Part shown: positions 16,221 through 29,060 of the stretch, one piece after another
Layout of the letters: the number at the start of each line of letters is the position of its first letter
Numbering within the stretch: position 1 is the stretch's first letter
From: Facklamia hominis CCUG 36813
GTDB lineage: Bacteria > Bacillota > Bacilli > Lactobacillales > Aerococcaceae
Assembly: GCF_000301035.1 (NCBI RefSeq)
Contig: NZ_JH932292.1
Location: forward strand, 1,292,857 to 1,356,856
Direction: 5' to 3'
Length of the DNA: 64,000 nt
Notes under the pieces: generated by a model
Seen by the model: the letters and a program-made list of their open reading frames with translations, nothing else
What the model was told of the DNA's origin: nothing
Database searches by the model: none
Position numbers and translations under genes: made by a program

Positions 16221-16622
16221 ATGTCAGAAATCGTTAAAAATCAAAAAATTATAAATTTTGAAAAACCAAAAGCAAGTCAAGTTTCTACTGAAATGCATAT
16301 GAAGAAAGCAAAGCGAAGCTATATGAGTTTCTTTGTACATTTTGCAGCTATTATTTGTTTGGCTTTTGCTTTAATTTCTTGTGTGCGTGCACATAAGGCA
16401 CTTTCTCAAAGTCAAGCCCAGTTAACGGAAGCGCAAACCGCTTTTAAACAGACTCAAAACAAGTATCAAGCTGTTCAGCTTGAGTATCAGCGTTCTCAAG
16501 ATCCTGAATATCTTGCCAAATTAGCTCGGAGGGATTATTTTTATTCTAAAGAGGGCGAGATTATCTTTGATATTGAGTCAGATAAGATGGATGATTATCA
16601 AATATTTTCAAATACTAAATAA
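16221..16622 (+). CDS. divIC: Septum formation protein DivIC (FtsB-like)
   Basis: A 133-residue bitopic membrane protein: a cytoplasmic stretch of about 35 residues, one TM helix at about 36-55 ('FFVHFAAIICLAFALISCV'), and an external Gln-rich coiled coil. The conserved tail 'DPEYLAKLARRDYFYSKEGEIIF' is diagnostic of DivIC/FtsB. It forms the FtsL-DivIC-DivIB complex that activates septal wall synthesis. ATG 16221 is preferred to GTG 16212, because GGTGAT serves as the ribosome site. A TATACT at 16191-16196 could be a -10, but no -35 is clear. Confidence 0.88.
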   Translation: MSEIVKNQKIINFEKPKASQVSTEMHMKKAKRSYMSFFVHFAAIICLAFALISCVRAHKALSQSQAQLTEAQTAFKQTQNKYQAVQLEYQRSQDPEYLAKLARRDYFYSKEGEIIFDIESDKMDDYQIFSNTK

Positions 16623-16654
16623 TATTTAATAATAGCAGGAGGAATTTCATAATT

Positions 16655-17158
16655 ATGTCGGTTGAAGTAGGACAAAAATTAAAAGGGAAAGTAACGGGAA
16701 TCAAAAATTTTGGTGCATTTGTTGCTTTAGAAAATAAGCAATCCGGTCTTGTGCATATTAGCGAAGTTTCGGAGGATTATGTACAAGATATCAACGATCT
16801 ATTAAGTCTCGGTGATGAAGTGACGGTGAAGGTTATTTCGGTCGCAGAAGATGGTAAAATCGGATTGTCCATCCGACAAGCTAAGGATAAACCTGCAGTT
16901 GATAAATCGAAAATGAAGAAGTTCGATGTTCAAGAAGCAAAGCCAACACGGCTGTCAAAATCAAACTTTGTTAAAGATGACCAGAATAAAAAAGAAAACT
17001 TTCCAAATCAAAACGTTACTGGAAAGTATGCTCAAAAAAGTAATGATGATTTTGACCGATTAATGAGTAATTTTTTGAAAGATTCAGAAGATCGTTTAGC
17101 TTCGCTAAGGCGTAATACAGAAGGCAAACGAGGCGGACGGGGCGGACGACGTAGTTAA
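16655..17158 (+). CDS. S1-domain RNA-binding protein (YabR family)
   Basis: A 167-residue protein with one N-terminal S1/OB domain (about 1-75: 'VGQKLKGKVTGIKNFGAFVAL', 'GLVHISEVS', 'VKVISVAEDGKIGLSIRQ') and a charged, disordered tail ending in an Arg/Gly patch. It is an orthologue, by position between divIC and tilS, of Bacillus YabR. It probably binds RNA and the small ribosomal subunit; the exact role is unknown. AGGAGG lies 11 bases upstream of the start. Confidence 0.88.
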   Translation: MSVEVGQKLKGKVTGIKNFGAFVALENKQSGLVHISEVSEDYVQDINDLLSLGDEVTVKVISVAEDGKIGLSIRQAKDKPAVDKSKMKKFDVQEAKPTRLSKSNFVKDDQNKKENFPNQNVTGKYAQKSNDDFDRLMSNFLKDSEDRLASLRRNTEGKRGGRGGRRS

Positions 17159-17172
17159 TAATTTATTCCTAA

Positions 17173-17219
17173 AAGAACTGCAAGAACGCGATATTATTCT
17201 GCAGTTCTTATTTATTTTA
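17173..17219 (+). terminator. Probable terminator before tilS
   Basis: AAGAACTGCA and TGCAGTTCTT are perfect 10-bp complements around a 17-base loop, followed by ATTTATTTT. The T tract is broken, so termination may be partial and tilS may be read through. Confidence 0.6.
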
Positions 17220-17230
17220 GGAGGGATAGA

Positions 17231-18685
17231 ATGGAGCCGATTTTAAGACAATTCAAAACACAATTAGAAACTTGGCCGGAATGGCAAACGGCCCAAAAAA
17301 TTGTACTGGCAGTCTCTGGTGGGGTTGATTCGATGGTCTTAATGCGGTTAATGTTGGAATTGTGTCACTTACAGGAATACAAGGACCGCCACTTAGTGAT
17401 AGCTCACTTTAACCATTGCTTACGATCAAAAGAAATTCATGATTTTGAGCGAGATATGGTCATTAAATCAGCAAAAGAAATGAATTTGACCTATTTTGTT
17501 TCTAAATGGGAAAATCCCAGTGAAAGTAATATTGAAGCAAATGCTAGATATGCCAGGTATCGGTTCTTGGCGGATGTCGTTGATGCAACGCAGGCGGATT
17601 GCCTAATGACGGCCCATCATTTAGATGATGCAGTCGAAACGGTCTTTATGCGTTTAATTCGAGGAGCTTCCATTAGAGGATTGATGGGGATGCCCAGTCA
17701 TTATCAACGTCTATTAGAAACTTCCAAGGGAAAACATGTTAGTGTGTCGATTTTACGACCTTTAATTGGCTTTCGTAAGGAACAATTATATGACTATGCG
17801 CATAAAAATAATTTAGCTTACAATGAAGATGACAGCAATCACCAACCAAATCATCTAAGAAATCGTATTAGAAATGACTATCTACCCCTTTTTGAGAGTG
17901 AGAATCCTCAATTTTTTCAAAATCTAGTTTCAATGCAGAAGCAGCTTCAGCTGGCTTACCAGGCTTTATACTCAATGTATATACGTAAAGAGCCCTTGTT
18001 AGTGGGGGTTATTAAAGAGGGCGTTTGGGTGTTAGATGTGAAAGCTTGGTGTGATCTTGAAGCAGAAATTCGACGAACTTTTTTGACGATTTTTTTTGAA
18101 GAGCGTTTCTTGCCTGAAGTCGGGCAATATGATAAGGATATTATTCAGGGTATAGAAGATCAGATGCTCAATGCAGTTAATCCTAATCACACTTTAAATT
18201 TATCCAAAGGTTGGATCGCACGTAGAGAGTATGATTTTATTTATATTGAGTCTCAGTTAATGCGTCCGATAGTCAAAGATAAAAAAGTAGAACTTAATCA
18301 GCTTGATAAGTGGTATAGTCTTGATAATGGTTTATGGATTGGACTTTTTAATGCTAACTATGTGAATAACCAGATGCGCCAGTCAGTTGACCAATATGTG
18401 ACCTTGGATCTTAGTTCGTTGGACCACCCTATTCACTTTTCCGTTCGTCATCGTCAAGCGGGTGACGTGATGGAGTTAGCTTCAAAAGAAGGTCTATATC
18501 ATAAAAAAGTGTCACGGATTATGATTGATGAAAAAGTACCGCCTGCTTTAAGAGAACAAATGTGGTTGGTTGTTAATGATCAAGAAGCGGTTATTTGGTT
18601 AATTGGCCAACAAATTTCAGCGACCTATCAACCAAAAAATCCACAAAATGTGACCCATTATTTACTGTTGCAGAAGATGTATTAG
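17231..18685 (+). CDS. tilS: tRNA(Ile)-lysidine synthetase
   Basis: A 484-residue N-type ATP pyrophosphatase that converts C34 of the tRNA-Ile CAU anticodon to lysidine, so that it reads AUA. The PP-loop 'SGGVDS' is at 29-34, with 'AHFNHCLR', '[12 protein letters not shown]' and '[11 protein letters not shown]' following. The C-terminal domain carries '[12 protein letters not shown]' and '[13 protein letters not shown]'. AGGAGGG precedes the ATG. It is essential in almost all bacteria. hpt follows after 56 bases, the usual pairing. Confidence 0.95.
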   Translation: MEPILRQFKTQLETWPEWQTAQKIVLAVSGGVDSMVLMRLMLELCHLQEYKDRHLVIAHFNHCLRSKEIHDFERDMVIKSAKEMNLTYFVSKWENPSESNIEANARYARYRFLADVVDATQADCLMTAHHLDDAVETVFMRLIRGASIRGLMGMPSHYQRLLETSKGKHVSVSILRPLIGFRKEQLYDYAHKNNLAYNEDDSNHQPNHLRNRIRNDYLPLFESENPQFFQNLVSMQKQLQLAYQALYSMYIRKEPLLVGVIKEGVWVLDVKAWCDLEAEIRRTFLTIFFEERFLPEVGQYDKDIIQGIEDQMLNAVNPNHTLNLSKGWIARREYDFIYIESQLMRPIVKDKKVELNQLDKWYSLDNGLWIGLFNANYVNNQMRQSVDQYVTLDLSSLDHPIHFSVRHRQAGDVMELASKEGLYHKKVSRIMIDEKVPPALREQMWLVVNDQEAVIWLIGQQISATYQPKNPQNVTHYLLLQKMY

Positions 18686-18741
18686 CTAGTCTGAATATAA
18701 AAACACTTAAGTGTAATTATAGATTGATAGGGGGAGAAGAA

Positions 18742-19284
18742 ATGTTAGAAAAAGATATCGAACGTGTTTTAGTGACTGAAGAGGAATTGGCAGAGGCCGT
18801 CAAACGTTTAGGAGAAGCGATTACTCGAGATTACCAGGGCAAAGAGGTATTGGTCGTTGGTATTCTAAGAGGTGCTTCGCTTTTTATGGCAGATGTGATT
18901 CGTCAAATTGACTGTTATCTAGAGATTGATTTTATGGATGTTTCATCATACGGAACAGCTACAGAATCCTCTGGAGAAGTGAAAATTATTAAGGATTTAG
19001 ATACGAGTGTGGAAGGTAAGCACGTTTTAATTGTGGAAGATATTATTGATACAGGTCGAACTTTGCAGTATTTGATAAATCTTTTAAAAGTCCGCAAAGC
19101 TGCCTCGATTAAGATTTGTAGCTTGCTTGACAAGCCTTCGCGCCGAATTATGACCGATGTTATCGTGGATTATGTTGGTGTCAAAGTGCCTAATGAATTT
19201 GTTGTGGGTTATGGCTTGGATTATGAACAGAAGTATCGTAATCTTCCTTATATTGGTGTCTTAAAAGAATCGATATATTCTTAA
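18742..19284 (+). CDS. hpt: Hypoxanthine-guanine phosphoribosyltransferase
   Basis: A 180-residue purine salvage enzyme joining hypoxanthine or guanine to PRPP. Motifs are the PRPP site '[14 protein letters not shown]', the flexible-loop 'DVSSYG', and the base-contact '[25 protein letters not shown]'. The open frame begins 147 bases earlier inside tilS, but ATG 18742 has a GGGGAGA site 5 bases before it and gives the family length. A 12-base perfect palindrome (ACACTTAAGTGT, 18703-18714) sits in the gap upstream. Confidence 0.95.
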   Translation: MLEKDIERVLVTEEELAEAVKRLGEAITRDYQGKEVLVVGILRGASLFMADVIRQIDCYLEIDFMDVSSYGTATESSGEVKIIKDLDTSVEGKHVLIVEDIIDTGRTLQYLINLLKVRKAASIKICSLLDKPSRRIMTDVIVDYVGVKVPNEFVVGYGLDYEQKYRNLPYIGVLKESIYS

Positions 19285-19357
19285 AGCAATTAGTGGTAGT
19301 TTTATCGATAGTCTGCTAACATAGTGTTATTATAAAAATTAAGGAGCAATGTTGTCA

Positions 19358-21415
19358 ATGCAAAAACCAAATCGAAATCGTAATCCGTTTCGTAACACTT
19401 TGACCTATCTAATATTAGGATTAGCCCTATTAGGTCTTTTTAGTGCTATGACAGGCGGAGGTTCCTTACTAGGGAACATGAAAGAAATTACATCGAGTGA
19501 ATTTATGACTCAACTTGAAGCCGGTAAAATCGAGGAATTTGAAGTTCAGATTGGCTCGGGTGTGTATCATATAAAAGGAAAATATGTCAAAGACTCTGGG
19601 CAGAAAAAGGAAGAAAATGAACAATATGTTCAAATTTTTCAAGGTTCACCGAATGAACGAACGTTTTCGACAGATATTCTAGGTAATGATGCTACACTTG
19701 ATCACGTTTCTCAAGTTGCAAAGGAGCAGGGAACTAAATTTAAAGCTCTTCCTGAATCTTCAGTGGGATTATGGCTGAATTTTTTACCGGTTTTACTAAT
19801 GGTTGTTCCGGTCTTCTTTTTAATGTATACCATGATGCAATCGAGTGGCAATGGCCGAGGGATGATGAACTTTGGCAAAAGCAAATCAAAAGATATCTCA
19901 AAACAAAAAGTAAAAGTGAAATTTACCGATGTGGCGGGGGCAGAAGAAGAAAAGCAAGAATTAGTTGAAATTGTTGAGTTTTTAAAAGATCCTAAGCGCT
20001 TTACAAAATTAGGAGCACGGATCCCCGCGGGCGTTTTACTAGAAGGCCCCCCAGGGACCGGGAAAACCTTGCTAGCTAAGGCGGTAGCCGGTGAAGCAGG
20101 CGTTCCTTTCTTTTCAATCTCTGGTTCCGAATTTGTTGAAATGTTTGTCGGTGTAGGAGCATCGCGAGTTCGTGACTTATTTGAAAATGCTAAGAAAAAT
20201 GCGCCATCGATTATTTTTATTGATGAAATTGATGCTGTTGGACGTCAAAGAGGTGCTGGCCTAGGAGGCGGTCATGACGAGCGAGAACAAACCTTGAATC
20301 AATTGTTAGTTGAAATGGATGGGTTTGAGGGGAATGAAGGTGTTATTGTCATTGCTGCAACCAACCGTTCAGATGTCTTGGACCCTGCTTTATTAAGACC
20401 AGGACGTTTTGACCGTCAGATTTTAGTAGGAAACCCTGATGTTAAGGGGCGTGAAGCCATTCTTAAAGTTCACGCACGAAATAAGAAATTGGCGAAAGAC
20501 GTCGATTTAAAAGTGATTGCTCAACAAACACCTGGATTTTCGGGAGCGGACTTAGAGAACCTATTAAACGAAGCAGCTCTTTTGGCTGCACGATTTAATC
20601 GAACCATGATTTATGCTCAGGATATCGATGAAGCTCATGACCGAGTGATTGCGGGCCCTGCCAAAAAGGATAAAGTAATATCTGAGGAACAACGACGTAT
20701 TGTGGCCTTCCACGAGGCGGGACATACGGTTATAGGAATGGTATTAAGTAAAGCACGAACCGTCCATAAAGTAACCATTGTACCAAGAGGTCGTGCTGGG
20801 GGCTATGCTATTATGCTACCTAAAGAAGATCAATACATTGTGACCTATGAGGAACTTTTTGAACAAGTAGTAGGTCTTTTAGGCGGTAGATCGGCAGAAG
20901 AAATCGTCTTTAATCATCAATCGACAGGAGCTAGCGACGACTTCCGACAAGCGACTGCTATTGTGAGAAGCATGGTCATGAAATATGGTATGTCTGAAAA
21001 AATTGGAGCGGTTCAGTATGAGAGTGATAGTAAACCTTTTGCAGGTCGTCAGTATGGTTCAGGAAATCATCCCGATTATTCTCAAGAAGTTGCGTATGAA
21101 ATGGATAAGGAAATTCATCGAATAATGGGTGAAGCGCATGAGGAAGCTTTAAAAATTATCAACGAGCATCGTGAGCAGCTTAATACGATTGCTGAAAAAT
21201 TATTGGAATTAGAAACGCTAGATGCTCGTCAAATCAAGTCGTTATTTGAAACAGGTGAAATGCCTCAAGCTATTGAAAAGGATGAACAGAAAGAATCAAA
21301 CTCATTGACTTTGGATGATCCAGTAGATAGTTCGACTAAGAAGGAAGAATCGACTTCGAATGTTTCGGATCATGCTGCTGATAGTTCTGGAGAGGATTCA
21401 TCAGACGAAGATTAA
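19358..21415 (+). CDS. ftsH: ATP-dependent zinc metalloprotease FtsH
   Basis: A membrane-anchored AAA+ protease degrading misfolded membrane proteins and some regulators. It has two TM helices (about 12-32 and 130-150) with an external domain between, Walker A 'GPPGTGKT' at 230-237, Walker B 'IIFIDEID', the SRH '[20 protein letters not shown]' and zinc site 'HEAGH' at 452-456. It ends with an acidic Ser/Asp-rich tail. ATG 19349 is only 2 bases from AAGGAG and TTG 19352 lies 5 bases away. I use ATG 19358 (11 bases); the true start is unsure by three codons. hslO, which often follows, is absent. Confidence 0.96.
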   Translation: MQKPNRNRNPFRNTLTYLILGLALLGLFSAMTGGGSLLGNMKEITSSEFMTQLEAGKIEEFEVQIGSGVYHIKGKYVKDSGQKKEENEQYVQIFQGSPNERTFSTDILGNDATLDHVSQVAKEQGTKFKALPESSVGLWLNFLPVLLMVVPVFFLMYTMMQSSGNGRGMMNFGKSKSKDISKQKVKVKFTDVAGAEEEKQELVEIVEFLKDPKRFTKLGARIPAGVLLEGPPGTGKTLLAKAVAGEAGVPFFSISGSEFVEMFVGVGASRVRDLFENAKKNAPSIIFIDEIDAVGRQRGAGLGGGHDEREQTLNQLLVEMDGFEGNEGVIVIAATNRSDVLDPALLRPGRFDRQILVGNPDVKGREAILKVHARNKKLAKDVDLKVIAQQTPGFSGADLENLLNEAALLAARFNRTMIYAQDIDEAHDRVIAGPAKKDKVISEEQRRIVAFHEAGHTVIGMVLSKARTVHKVTIVPRGRAGGYAIMLPKEDQYIVTYEELFEQVVGLLGGRSAEEIVFNHQSTGASDDFRQATAIVRSMVMKYGMSEKIGAVQYESDSKPFAGRQYGSGNHPDYSQEVAYEMDKEIHRIMGEAHEEALKIINEHREQLNTIAEKLLELETLDARQIKSLFETGEMPQAIEKDEQKESNSLTLDDPVDSSTKKEESTSNVSDHAADSSGEDSSDED

Positions 21416-21429
21416 AAACTTATTGATTT

Positions 21430-21466
21430 AAAAGAGTTATAACCAGTTGGTTGTAGCTCTTTTTTG
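21430..21466 (+). terminator. ftsH terminator
   Basis: AAAAGAGTTATAACC and GGTTGTAGCTCTTTT form a 15-bp stem with two G-U pairs and a four-base loop, followed by a T run. Confidence 0.85.
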
Positions 21467-21498
21467 TTGAGAGATCATGTATTTCTTAACGAGTTTTC

Positions 21499-21527
21499 AT
21501 GACAAAGTGTTATTAATCATGTAGAAT
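21499..21527 (+). promoter_or_regulatory. lysS promoter
   Basis: ATGACA and TAGAAT are spaced 17 bases apart, 33 bases before the lysS start. The short leader leaves no room for a T-box. Confidence 0.5.
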
Positions 21528-21541
21528 GGAAGGGTATATGA

Positions 21542-23065
<1,524 letters not shown>

Positions 23066-23079
23066 TAATAAAAAAACGA

Positions 23080-23111
23080 TTGACGCCTCCATTAGTTCAT
23101 GTTAGTATAAT
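23080..23111 (+). promoter_or_regulatory. Promoter of the str operon (rpsL-rpsG-fusA-tuf)
   Basis: TTGACG at 23080-23085 has TAGTAT 17 bases later (23103-23108), or TATAAT 20 bases later (23106-23111). Transcription would start near 23117, leaving a leader of about 155 bases. Confidence 0.65.
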
Positions 23112-23124
23112 GGAGGTGTTTTTA
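23084..23124 (+). terminator. lysS terminator hairpin, overlapping the next promoter
   Basis: GCCTCCATTA and TAATGGAGGT (10 bp, one G-U) flank a 14-base loop, with TTTTT after the stem. The same bases hold the str operon -10, so termination and initiation share one sequence. Confidence 0.65.
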
Positions 23125-23262
23125 TTGACAGATTCCTGATTTTCAGTCGTGCTGACTGCTGTAAAACCACTCGAAATGCAGCGCTAGGTATTTAACCAGA
23201 GGCTGCAAAAAAATAGACCTAATTATGACACACTTGGATGTGTTGACAAAGAATATACGGAA
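23117..23262 (+). other. Structured 5' leader of rpsL
   Basis: Three consecutive hairpins can be drawn. The first is CAGTC/GACTG (23144-23158). The second is GCAGC/GCTGC with an inner GGT/ACC (23178-23206), followed by A residues rather than T. The third is ACACA/TGTGT (23228-23243). The AAGGAGGA of rpsL follows. A long leader on a ribosomal operon suggests autogenous control, but I do not recognise a known binding site. Confidence 0.45.
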
Positions 23263-23274
23263 GGAGGACTTTTG

Positions 23275-23688
23275 ATGCCTACAATTAACCAATTAGTTAA
23301 TAAACCACGTAAGTCAAAAGTAACTAAATCTAAATCACCTGCATTGAACGTCGGTTATAACTCTTATAAACGTTCAAGTACTACAACGATGTCTCCTCAA
23401 AAACGTGGAGTATGTACTCGTGTAGGAACGATGACACCTAAGAAACCGAACTCTGCTTTACGGAAATATGCACGTGTTCGCTTAACCAACTTGATGGAAG
23501 TGACCGCCTATATCCCAGGTGAAGGCCATAACTTGCAAGAACACAGTGTGGTCCTTATTCGTGGTGGACGGGTTAAGGACTTACCAGGGGTTCGTTATCA
23601 TATTGTTCGGGGCGCATTAGACACTGCTGGTGTCAACGAACGTAAACAAAGTCGCTCTAAATATGGTACAAAGAAACCTAAAAAATAA
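23275..23688 (+). CDS. rpsL: Ribosomal protein S12
   Basis: A 137-residue 30S protein at the decoding centre. The streptomycin-relevant loops are wild type in form: '[15 protein letters not shown]' with the conserved Lys, and '[13 protein letters not shown]'. ATG 23275 is chosen over TTG 23272, as AAGGAGGA lies 6 bases before it. It is the first gene of the str operon, 34 bases before rpsG. Confidence 0.98.
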   Translation: MPTINQLVNKPRKSKVTKSKSPALNVGYNSYKRSSTTTMSPQKRGVCTRVGTMTPKKPNSALRKYARVRLTNLMEVTAYIPGEGHNLQEHSVVLIRGGRVKDLPGVRYHIVRGALDTAGVNERKQSRSKYGTKKPKK

Positions 23689-23722
23689 TTATTAGCAAAT
23701 TAATCGTAAAGGAGGAAGTTGA

Positions 23723-24193
23723 ATGACTCGTAAAGGAAATATTCCTAAACGTGAAGTGTTGCCAGATCCAATTTATAATTCTAAGTTAGTAACACGTACA
23801 ATCAATCGTTTAATGTTAGATGGTAAACGTGGTAAGGCTTCAGCAATTTTATATAGTGCTTTTGATATTGTTCGTGAACAAAGTGGACAAGATCCAATGG
23901 AAGTATTTGAACAAGCAATCGAAAATATTATGCCATTATTAGAAGTTAAAGCGCGCCGGGTTGGGGGATCTAACTATCAAGTACCAGTTGAGGTGCGTCC
24001 AGAACGTCGTTATACTTTAGCGATTCGTTGGTTAGTTTCATATTCTCGTTTAAGAGGTGAAAAAACCATGGAAACGCGTCTAGCACGCGAAATTATGGAT
24101 GCTGCAAACAACACCGGAGCATCAGTTAAGAAACGTGAAGACGTTCATAAGATGGCAGAAGCTAACAAGGCATTTGCTCATTATCGTTGGTAA
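23723..24193 (+). CDS. rpsG: Ribosomal protein S7
   Basis: A 156-residue primary 16S rRNA binder of the 30S head. It is recognised by '[21 protein letters not shown]', '[18 protein letters not shown]' and the tail '[15 protein letters not shown]'. In E. coli S7 represses its own operon; whether it does so here is not shown. AAAGGAGG lies upstream of the ATG. The length is exactly that of the family. Confidence 0.98.
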   Translation: MTRKGNIPKREVLPDPIYNSKLVTRTINRLMLDGKRGKASAILYSAFDIVREQSGQDPMEVFEQAIENIMPLLEVKARRVGGSNYQVPVEVRPERRYTLAIRWLVSYSRLRGEKTMETRLAREIMDAANNTGASVKKREDVHKMAEANKAFAHYRW

Positions 24194-24209
24194 GATTGTT
24201 TGTTATTTA

Positions 24210-24237
24210 TTGGCTAAGCAAGAGCTTAGTGTACAAT
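24210..24237 (+). promoter_or_regulatory. Possible internal promoter for fusA
   Basis: TTGGCT and TACAAT are spaced 16 bases apart between rpsG and fusA. An inverted repeat CTAAGC-N4-GCTTAG fills the spacer. It would allow fusA-tuf expression independent of rpsL. Confidence 0.4.
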
Positions 24238-24266
24238 GAAAGAAAATAAAAGAGGAGGTATAAAGA

Positions 24267-26354
24267 ATGGCGAAAAGAGAATTTACTCTTGAAAAAACGC
24301 GTAATATCGGTATCATGGCTCACATTGACGCCGGGAAAACGACGACCACAGAGCGTATCTTGTACTACACAGGTAAGATCCATAAGATTGGTGAAACCCA
24401 TGATGGTGGGGCTCAAATGGACTGGATGGAACAAGAACAAGAACGTGGAATCACCATTACGTCAGCTGCAACAACAGCACAATGGAAAGGTTACCGAGTA
24501 AACATCATTGATACCCCAGGGCACGTGGACTTCACGGTTGAGGTTGAACGGTCATTACGGGTGTTAGATGGAGCGGTTGCCCTACTCGATGCACAATCAG
24601 GGGTTGAGCCTCAAACAGAAACTGTTTGGCGCCAAGCTTCAACTTATGGAGTTCCTCGGATTGTATTTATCAATAAGATGGATAAATTAGGAGCAGATTT
24701 TGAATATTCATTATCGACCCTTCACGAACGTCTTCAAGCTAATGCGGTAGCAATGCAAGTTCCAATTGGTTCTGAAGAAAACTTCCGCGGAATCGTTGAC
24801 ATTGTTCATAAAAAAGCTTATCTATATCAAAATGACTTAGGAACTGAAATTGAAGAAATCGATATTCCTGAAGAGTATCAAGATAAAGCCGACCAATATT
24901 ATGAAACATTGGTTGAAAGCTTAGCGGATGTTGATGAAAGCATCATGGAAGCTTACCTTGAAGGTGAAGAAATTCCAGAAGATAAGTTAAAAGCAGCGAT
25001 TCGTAAAGCAACAGTTGAAGTTAAAATGTTCCCAGTTTTCTGTGGTACAGCCTTTAAGAATAAAGGGGTTCAACTTCTATTAGATGGTGTTATTGATTAC
25101 TTACCAAGTCCATTAGAAGTACCACCAATTATTGGGGTAGAGCCTGGAACTGACACTGAAATCGAACACCATGCAGATGACAATGAAAAATTCGCAGCTT
25201 TAGCCTTTAAAGTAATGACAGACCCATTCGTTGGTCGTTTGACTTTCTTCCGTGTTTATTCTGGAACTTTGGAATCAGGTTCTTATGTTCTAAATGCAAC
25301 GAAAGACAAGCGTGAGCGGGTTGGACGTATCTTACAAATGCATGCCAACCACCGTCAAGAAATTGAAGAAGTCTTCTCAGGAGACATTGCTGCAGCTGTT
25401 GGATTGAAAGATACTGGAACAGGAGATACCTTATGTGATCCTGACCAACCGGTTATTCTTGAATCAATGGAATTCCCAGATCCAGTTATTGAAGTAGCGA
25501 TTGAACCAGATTCAAAAGCCGACCAAGATAAGATGAGTTTAGCTTTGGCTAAATTGGCTGAAGAAGATCCAACTTTCCGAGCTTCAACAAACCATGAAAC
25601 AGGACAAACAATCATTGCTGGTATGGGTGAGTTGCACTTGGACATTATCGTGGATCGCTTGAAACGTGAATTTAAGGTAAACGCTACTGTTGGTGCACCT
25701 CAAGTATCCTATCGCGAAACTTTCCGTTCTAGCTGTCAAGCAGAAGGTAAGTTCGTCCGTCAATCAGGTGGTAAAGGACAATACGGACACGTATGGATTG
25801 AATTCTCTCCAAATGAAGAAGGAGCAGGCTTTGAATTCGAAAACGCTATTGTCGGTGGGGTTGTTCCTCGTGAGTACATTCCTGCAGTTGAAGCTGGATT
25901 GAAAGACGCTATGGAAAATGGTGTATTAGCCGGATTCCCATTAGTAGATATCAAAGCTAAGTTATATGATGGTTCATATCACGATGTTGACTCGAGTGAA
26001 ACAGCCTTTAAAGTGGCTGCTTCTATGGCATTGAAAGCTGCAGCTAAGAAGGCAGATCCTACTATTTTAGAGCCAATGATGGCAGTTGAAATTACAGTTC
26101 CTGAAGAATATCTAGGAGATGTTATGGGACATGTAAATTCTCGTCGTGGACGTATTGAGGGAACAACTTCGAGAGCCAATGCTCAAATTATTAAGTGCTT
26201 TATTCCATTGTCAGAAATGTTTGGTTATGCAACAACCTTACGTTCTTCGACTCAAGGACGTGGAACATTTACAATGCAATTTGATCACTATGAAGATGTT
26301 CCAAAATCAATTGCTGCAGATATTATTAAGAAATATGGTGGATCTGAAGCATAA
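24267..26354 (+). CDS. fusA: Elongation factor G
   Basis: A 695-residue translocation GTPase. It has G1 'AHIDAGKTT', G2 '[10 protein letters not shown]', G3 'DTPGH' and G4 'NKMD'. Domains II-V follow, including '[16 protein letters not shown]' and the tail of domain V '[14 protein letters not shown]'. AGAGGAGG lies 9 bases upstream. It drives tRNA and mRNA movement on the ribosome and, with RRF, ribosome recycling. It is third in the str operon. Confidence 0.98.
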   Translation: MAKREFTLEKTRNIGIMAHIDAGKTTTTERILYYTGKIHKIGETHDGGAQMDWMEQEQERGITITSAATTAQWKGYRVNIIDTPGHVDFTVEVERSLRVLDGAVALLDAQSGVEPQTETVWRQASTYGVPRIVFINKMDKLGADFEYSLSTLHERLQANAVAMQVPIGSEENFRGIVDIVHKKAYLYQNDLGTEIEEIDIPEEYQDKADQYYETLVESLADVDESIMEAYLEGEEIPEDKLKAAIRKATVEVKMFPVFCGTAFKNKGVQLLLDGVIDYLPSPLEVPPIIGVEPGTDTEIEHHADDNEKFAALAFKVMTDPFVGRLTFFRVYSGTLESGSYVLNATKDKRERVGRILQMHANHRQEIEEVFSGDIAAAVGLKDTGTGDTLCDPDQPVILESMEFPDPVIEVAIEPDSKADQDKMSLALAKLAEEDPTFRASTNHETGQTIIAGMGELHLDIIVDRLKREFKVNATVGAPQVSYRETFRSSCQAEGKFVRQSGGKGQYGHVWIEFSPNEEGAGFEFENAIVGGVVPREYIPAVEAGLKDAMENGVLAGFPLVDIKAKLYDGSYHDVDSSETAFKVAASMALKAAAKKADPTILEPMMAVEITVPEEYLGDVMGHVNSRRGRIEGTTSRANAQIIKCFIPLSEMFGYATTLRSSTQGRGTFTMQFDHYEDVPKSIAADIIKKYGGSEA

Positions 26355-26409
26355 GCATTAGAAATATGATGATGCAACAAATATAAGATACTGAATTTAC
26401 GGCAATTGA

Positions 26410-26438
26410 TTGAATTTTTGTAGTAAAGTCGGTATAAT
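26410..26438 (+). promoter_or_regulatory. tuf promoter
   Basis: TTGAAT and TATAAT are spaced exactly 17 bases apart in the 139-base gap between fusA and tuf. It gives tuf its own strong promoter, beyond read-through from fusA. Confidence 0.75.
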
Positions 26439-26493
26439 GACCATGATAGGTACATTATCTATACACTTTTAAATTATTAGGAGGATTCATTAA

Positions 26494-27687
<1,194 letters not shown>

Positions 27688-27701
27688 TCTTAATGATTTT
27701 G

Positions 27702-27727
27702 AAACCCCACTTCGGTGGGGTTTTTTT
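27702..27727 (+). terminator. tuf terminator with UUCG tetraloop
   Basis: AACCCCAC, TTCG loop and GTGGGGTT followed by seven T. It is the strongest terminator in the window. Confidence 0.95.
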
Positions 27728-27751
27728 GATGTTTATCAGCTCGTTTTAACA

Positions 27752-27760
27752 TGCTATAAT
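27752..27760 (+). promoter_or_regulatory. Extended -10 promoter of the channel gene
   Basis: TGCTATAAT lies 26 bases before the ATG at 27787. There is no clear -35. Confidence 0.5.
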
Positions 27761-27786
27761 GGTTTTATGAGGAAAGGAGCGCTAAA

Positions 27787-29013
27787 ATGAATTTTCAAAT
27801 GATGATGAATGATTATTTAAGTGTTGTTCCAGGGATTTTAATTGCGGTTGTATTATTGATCGTAGCTTCAATGTTGGCTCACTATGGTCGTAAATATTTG
27901 ATTGAGTTTTTAGTAAAAACAAACTTCGATGATAAGCTGAAAGCGTGGGGTCTGGCTCGCAATGATGAAGAATCTAAAGCTTTTTTAGATACTTTGGGGA
28001 CACTTGCTTATTTTGTGATATTTCTGTTATTTGTCCCCTTCATTTTGAACCGTTTAGGTTTAGTTGGGGTAGTTGATCCAATCTATAACATGATCTTGAA
28101 GATATTTAATTATATTCCTAATGTCATTGCTGCAGCATTGATTATATTTGTCGGTAATTTTTTCTGTTCATTTGTCAGACAAATTGTAGAAAATGTTTTA
28201 GTAGGATTTAATGTTGATCGTTGGTATAACAAGTTAACCCACCAAAAAAATTCATCTGAAAATGGCCGTCAAGTGGCCGAAGTTCTCGCAGGAGGGGTCT
28301 ATGTATTAATATTTATTCCAATATTAACGGTGGCTTTAGAGACATTAAGAATTCCGACCATATCACAGCCAATTGTAGAGGTGCTGAATAGTGTTATGTC
28401 GGCAGTTCCAAATATTTTTGTCGCCGTTGTCCTTGTGCTAGTCGGTAGTTTTATTGCTAAGTTGTTGAGTGAACTACTCAAAAGTTTACTAAAAACATCT
28501 GGTATTGATCAATATTCGAAATATCTAAATTTTAAGGGAGAAAGTCAAATAGAAATTTCAACAGTTTCTGCTCAAATAACACGTGGAATGCTATTGATTT
28601 TCTTTATTGTAGAAGCTATTTCTGTTTTAAATTTAGAGGTGTTGAATACAATTGGACAATCGATTATCGCTTATATTCCAGATGTCATCTCTGCTGCTTT
28701 GATTTTAGCTGCGGGAATTATTGGATCTAATATTTTGGCAGCTTTCTTGAAAGAAGTCTCAGGATCCTTTATTTTTGGAGAGATTATTCGTTATGCTATC
28801 ATAGTATTAGCCTCATTTATGACTTTAGATCAATTACAATTTGCACCAACCATTGTTAATGCGGCTTTTGTTATAATTCTTGGAGCCATTGCCTTTGCCT
28901 TCACGTTAGCGGTGGGTCTAGGGGGTAAGGAATTCGCTGCAAAACAATTAGAAAAGCTCGAGGCAAGTTTTAATGAATCGAGTAAAAATTCGGATTCTAA
29001 TAATAAGGATTAA
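27787..29013 (+). CDS. Mechanosensitive-channel-family membrane protein (TM-helix repeats)
   Basis: A 408-residue integral membrane protein with about eight hydrophobic spans. It is built of repeated units with the 'YIPNVIAAALIIFVG', 'AVPNIFVAVVLVLVG' and 'YIPDVISAALILAAG' patterns. These conserved TM-helix repeats (Pfam 'TM_helix') occur next to or inside MscS-like proteins and in CmpX. The beta-rich MscS core domain is not seen. Ion-channel activity is therefore family inference, with a role in osmotic adaptation or small-molecule flux possible. AAGGAG lies 8 bases upstream. It stands alone, convergent with the ppdK operon. Confidence 0.75.
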   Translation: MNFQMMMNDYLSVVPGILIAVVLLIVASMLAHYGRKYLIEFLVKTNFDDKLKAWGLARNDEESKAFLDTLGTLAYFVIFLLFVPFILNRLGLVGVVDPIYNMILKIFNYIPNVIAAALIIFVGNFFCSFVRQIVENVLVGFNVDRWYNKLTHQKNSSENGRQVAEVLAGGVYVLIFIPILTVALETLRIPTISQPIVEVLNSVMSAVPNIFVAVVLVLVGSFIAKLLSELLKSLLKTSGIDQYSKYLNFKGESQIEISTVSAQITRGMLLIFFIVEAISVLNLEVLNTIGQSIIAYIPDVISAALILAAGIIGSNILAAFLKEVSGSFIFGEIIRYAIIVLASFMTLDQLQFAPTIVNAAFVIILGAIAFAFTLAVGLGGKEFAAKQLEKLEASFNESSKNSDSNNKD

Positions 29014-29020
29014 CCAAAAT

Positions 29021-29060
29021 AAAGAAGGGAAGATACCGTGTGGTTCTTCTCTTCTTTTTA
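29021..29060 (+). terminator. Terminator between convergent genes
   Basis: AAAGAAGGGAAGA and TCTTCTCTTCTTT (13 bp, one G-U) are followed by TT. It serves the + strand channel gene, and perhaps weakly the - strand ppsR. Confidence 0.75.

Noticed and set aside
18703-18714. Perfect 12-base palindrome ACACTTAAGTGT before hpt
   Set aside because: It could be an operator, but there is no clear promoter beside it and no second copy; too little to claim.
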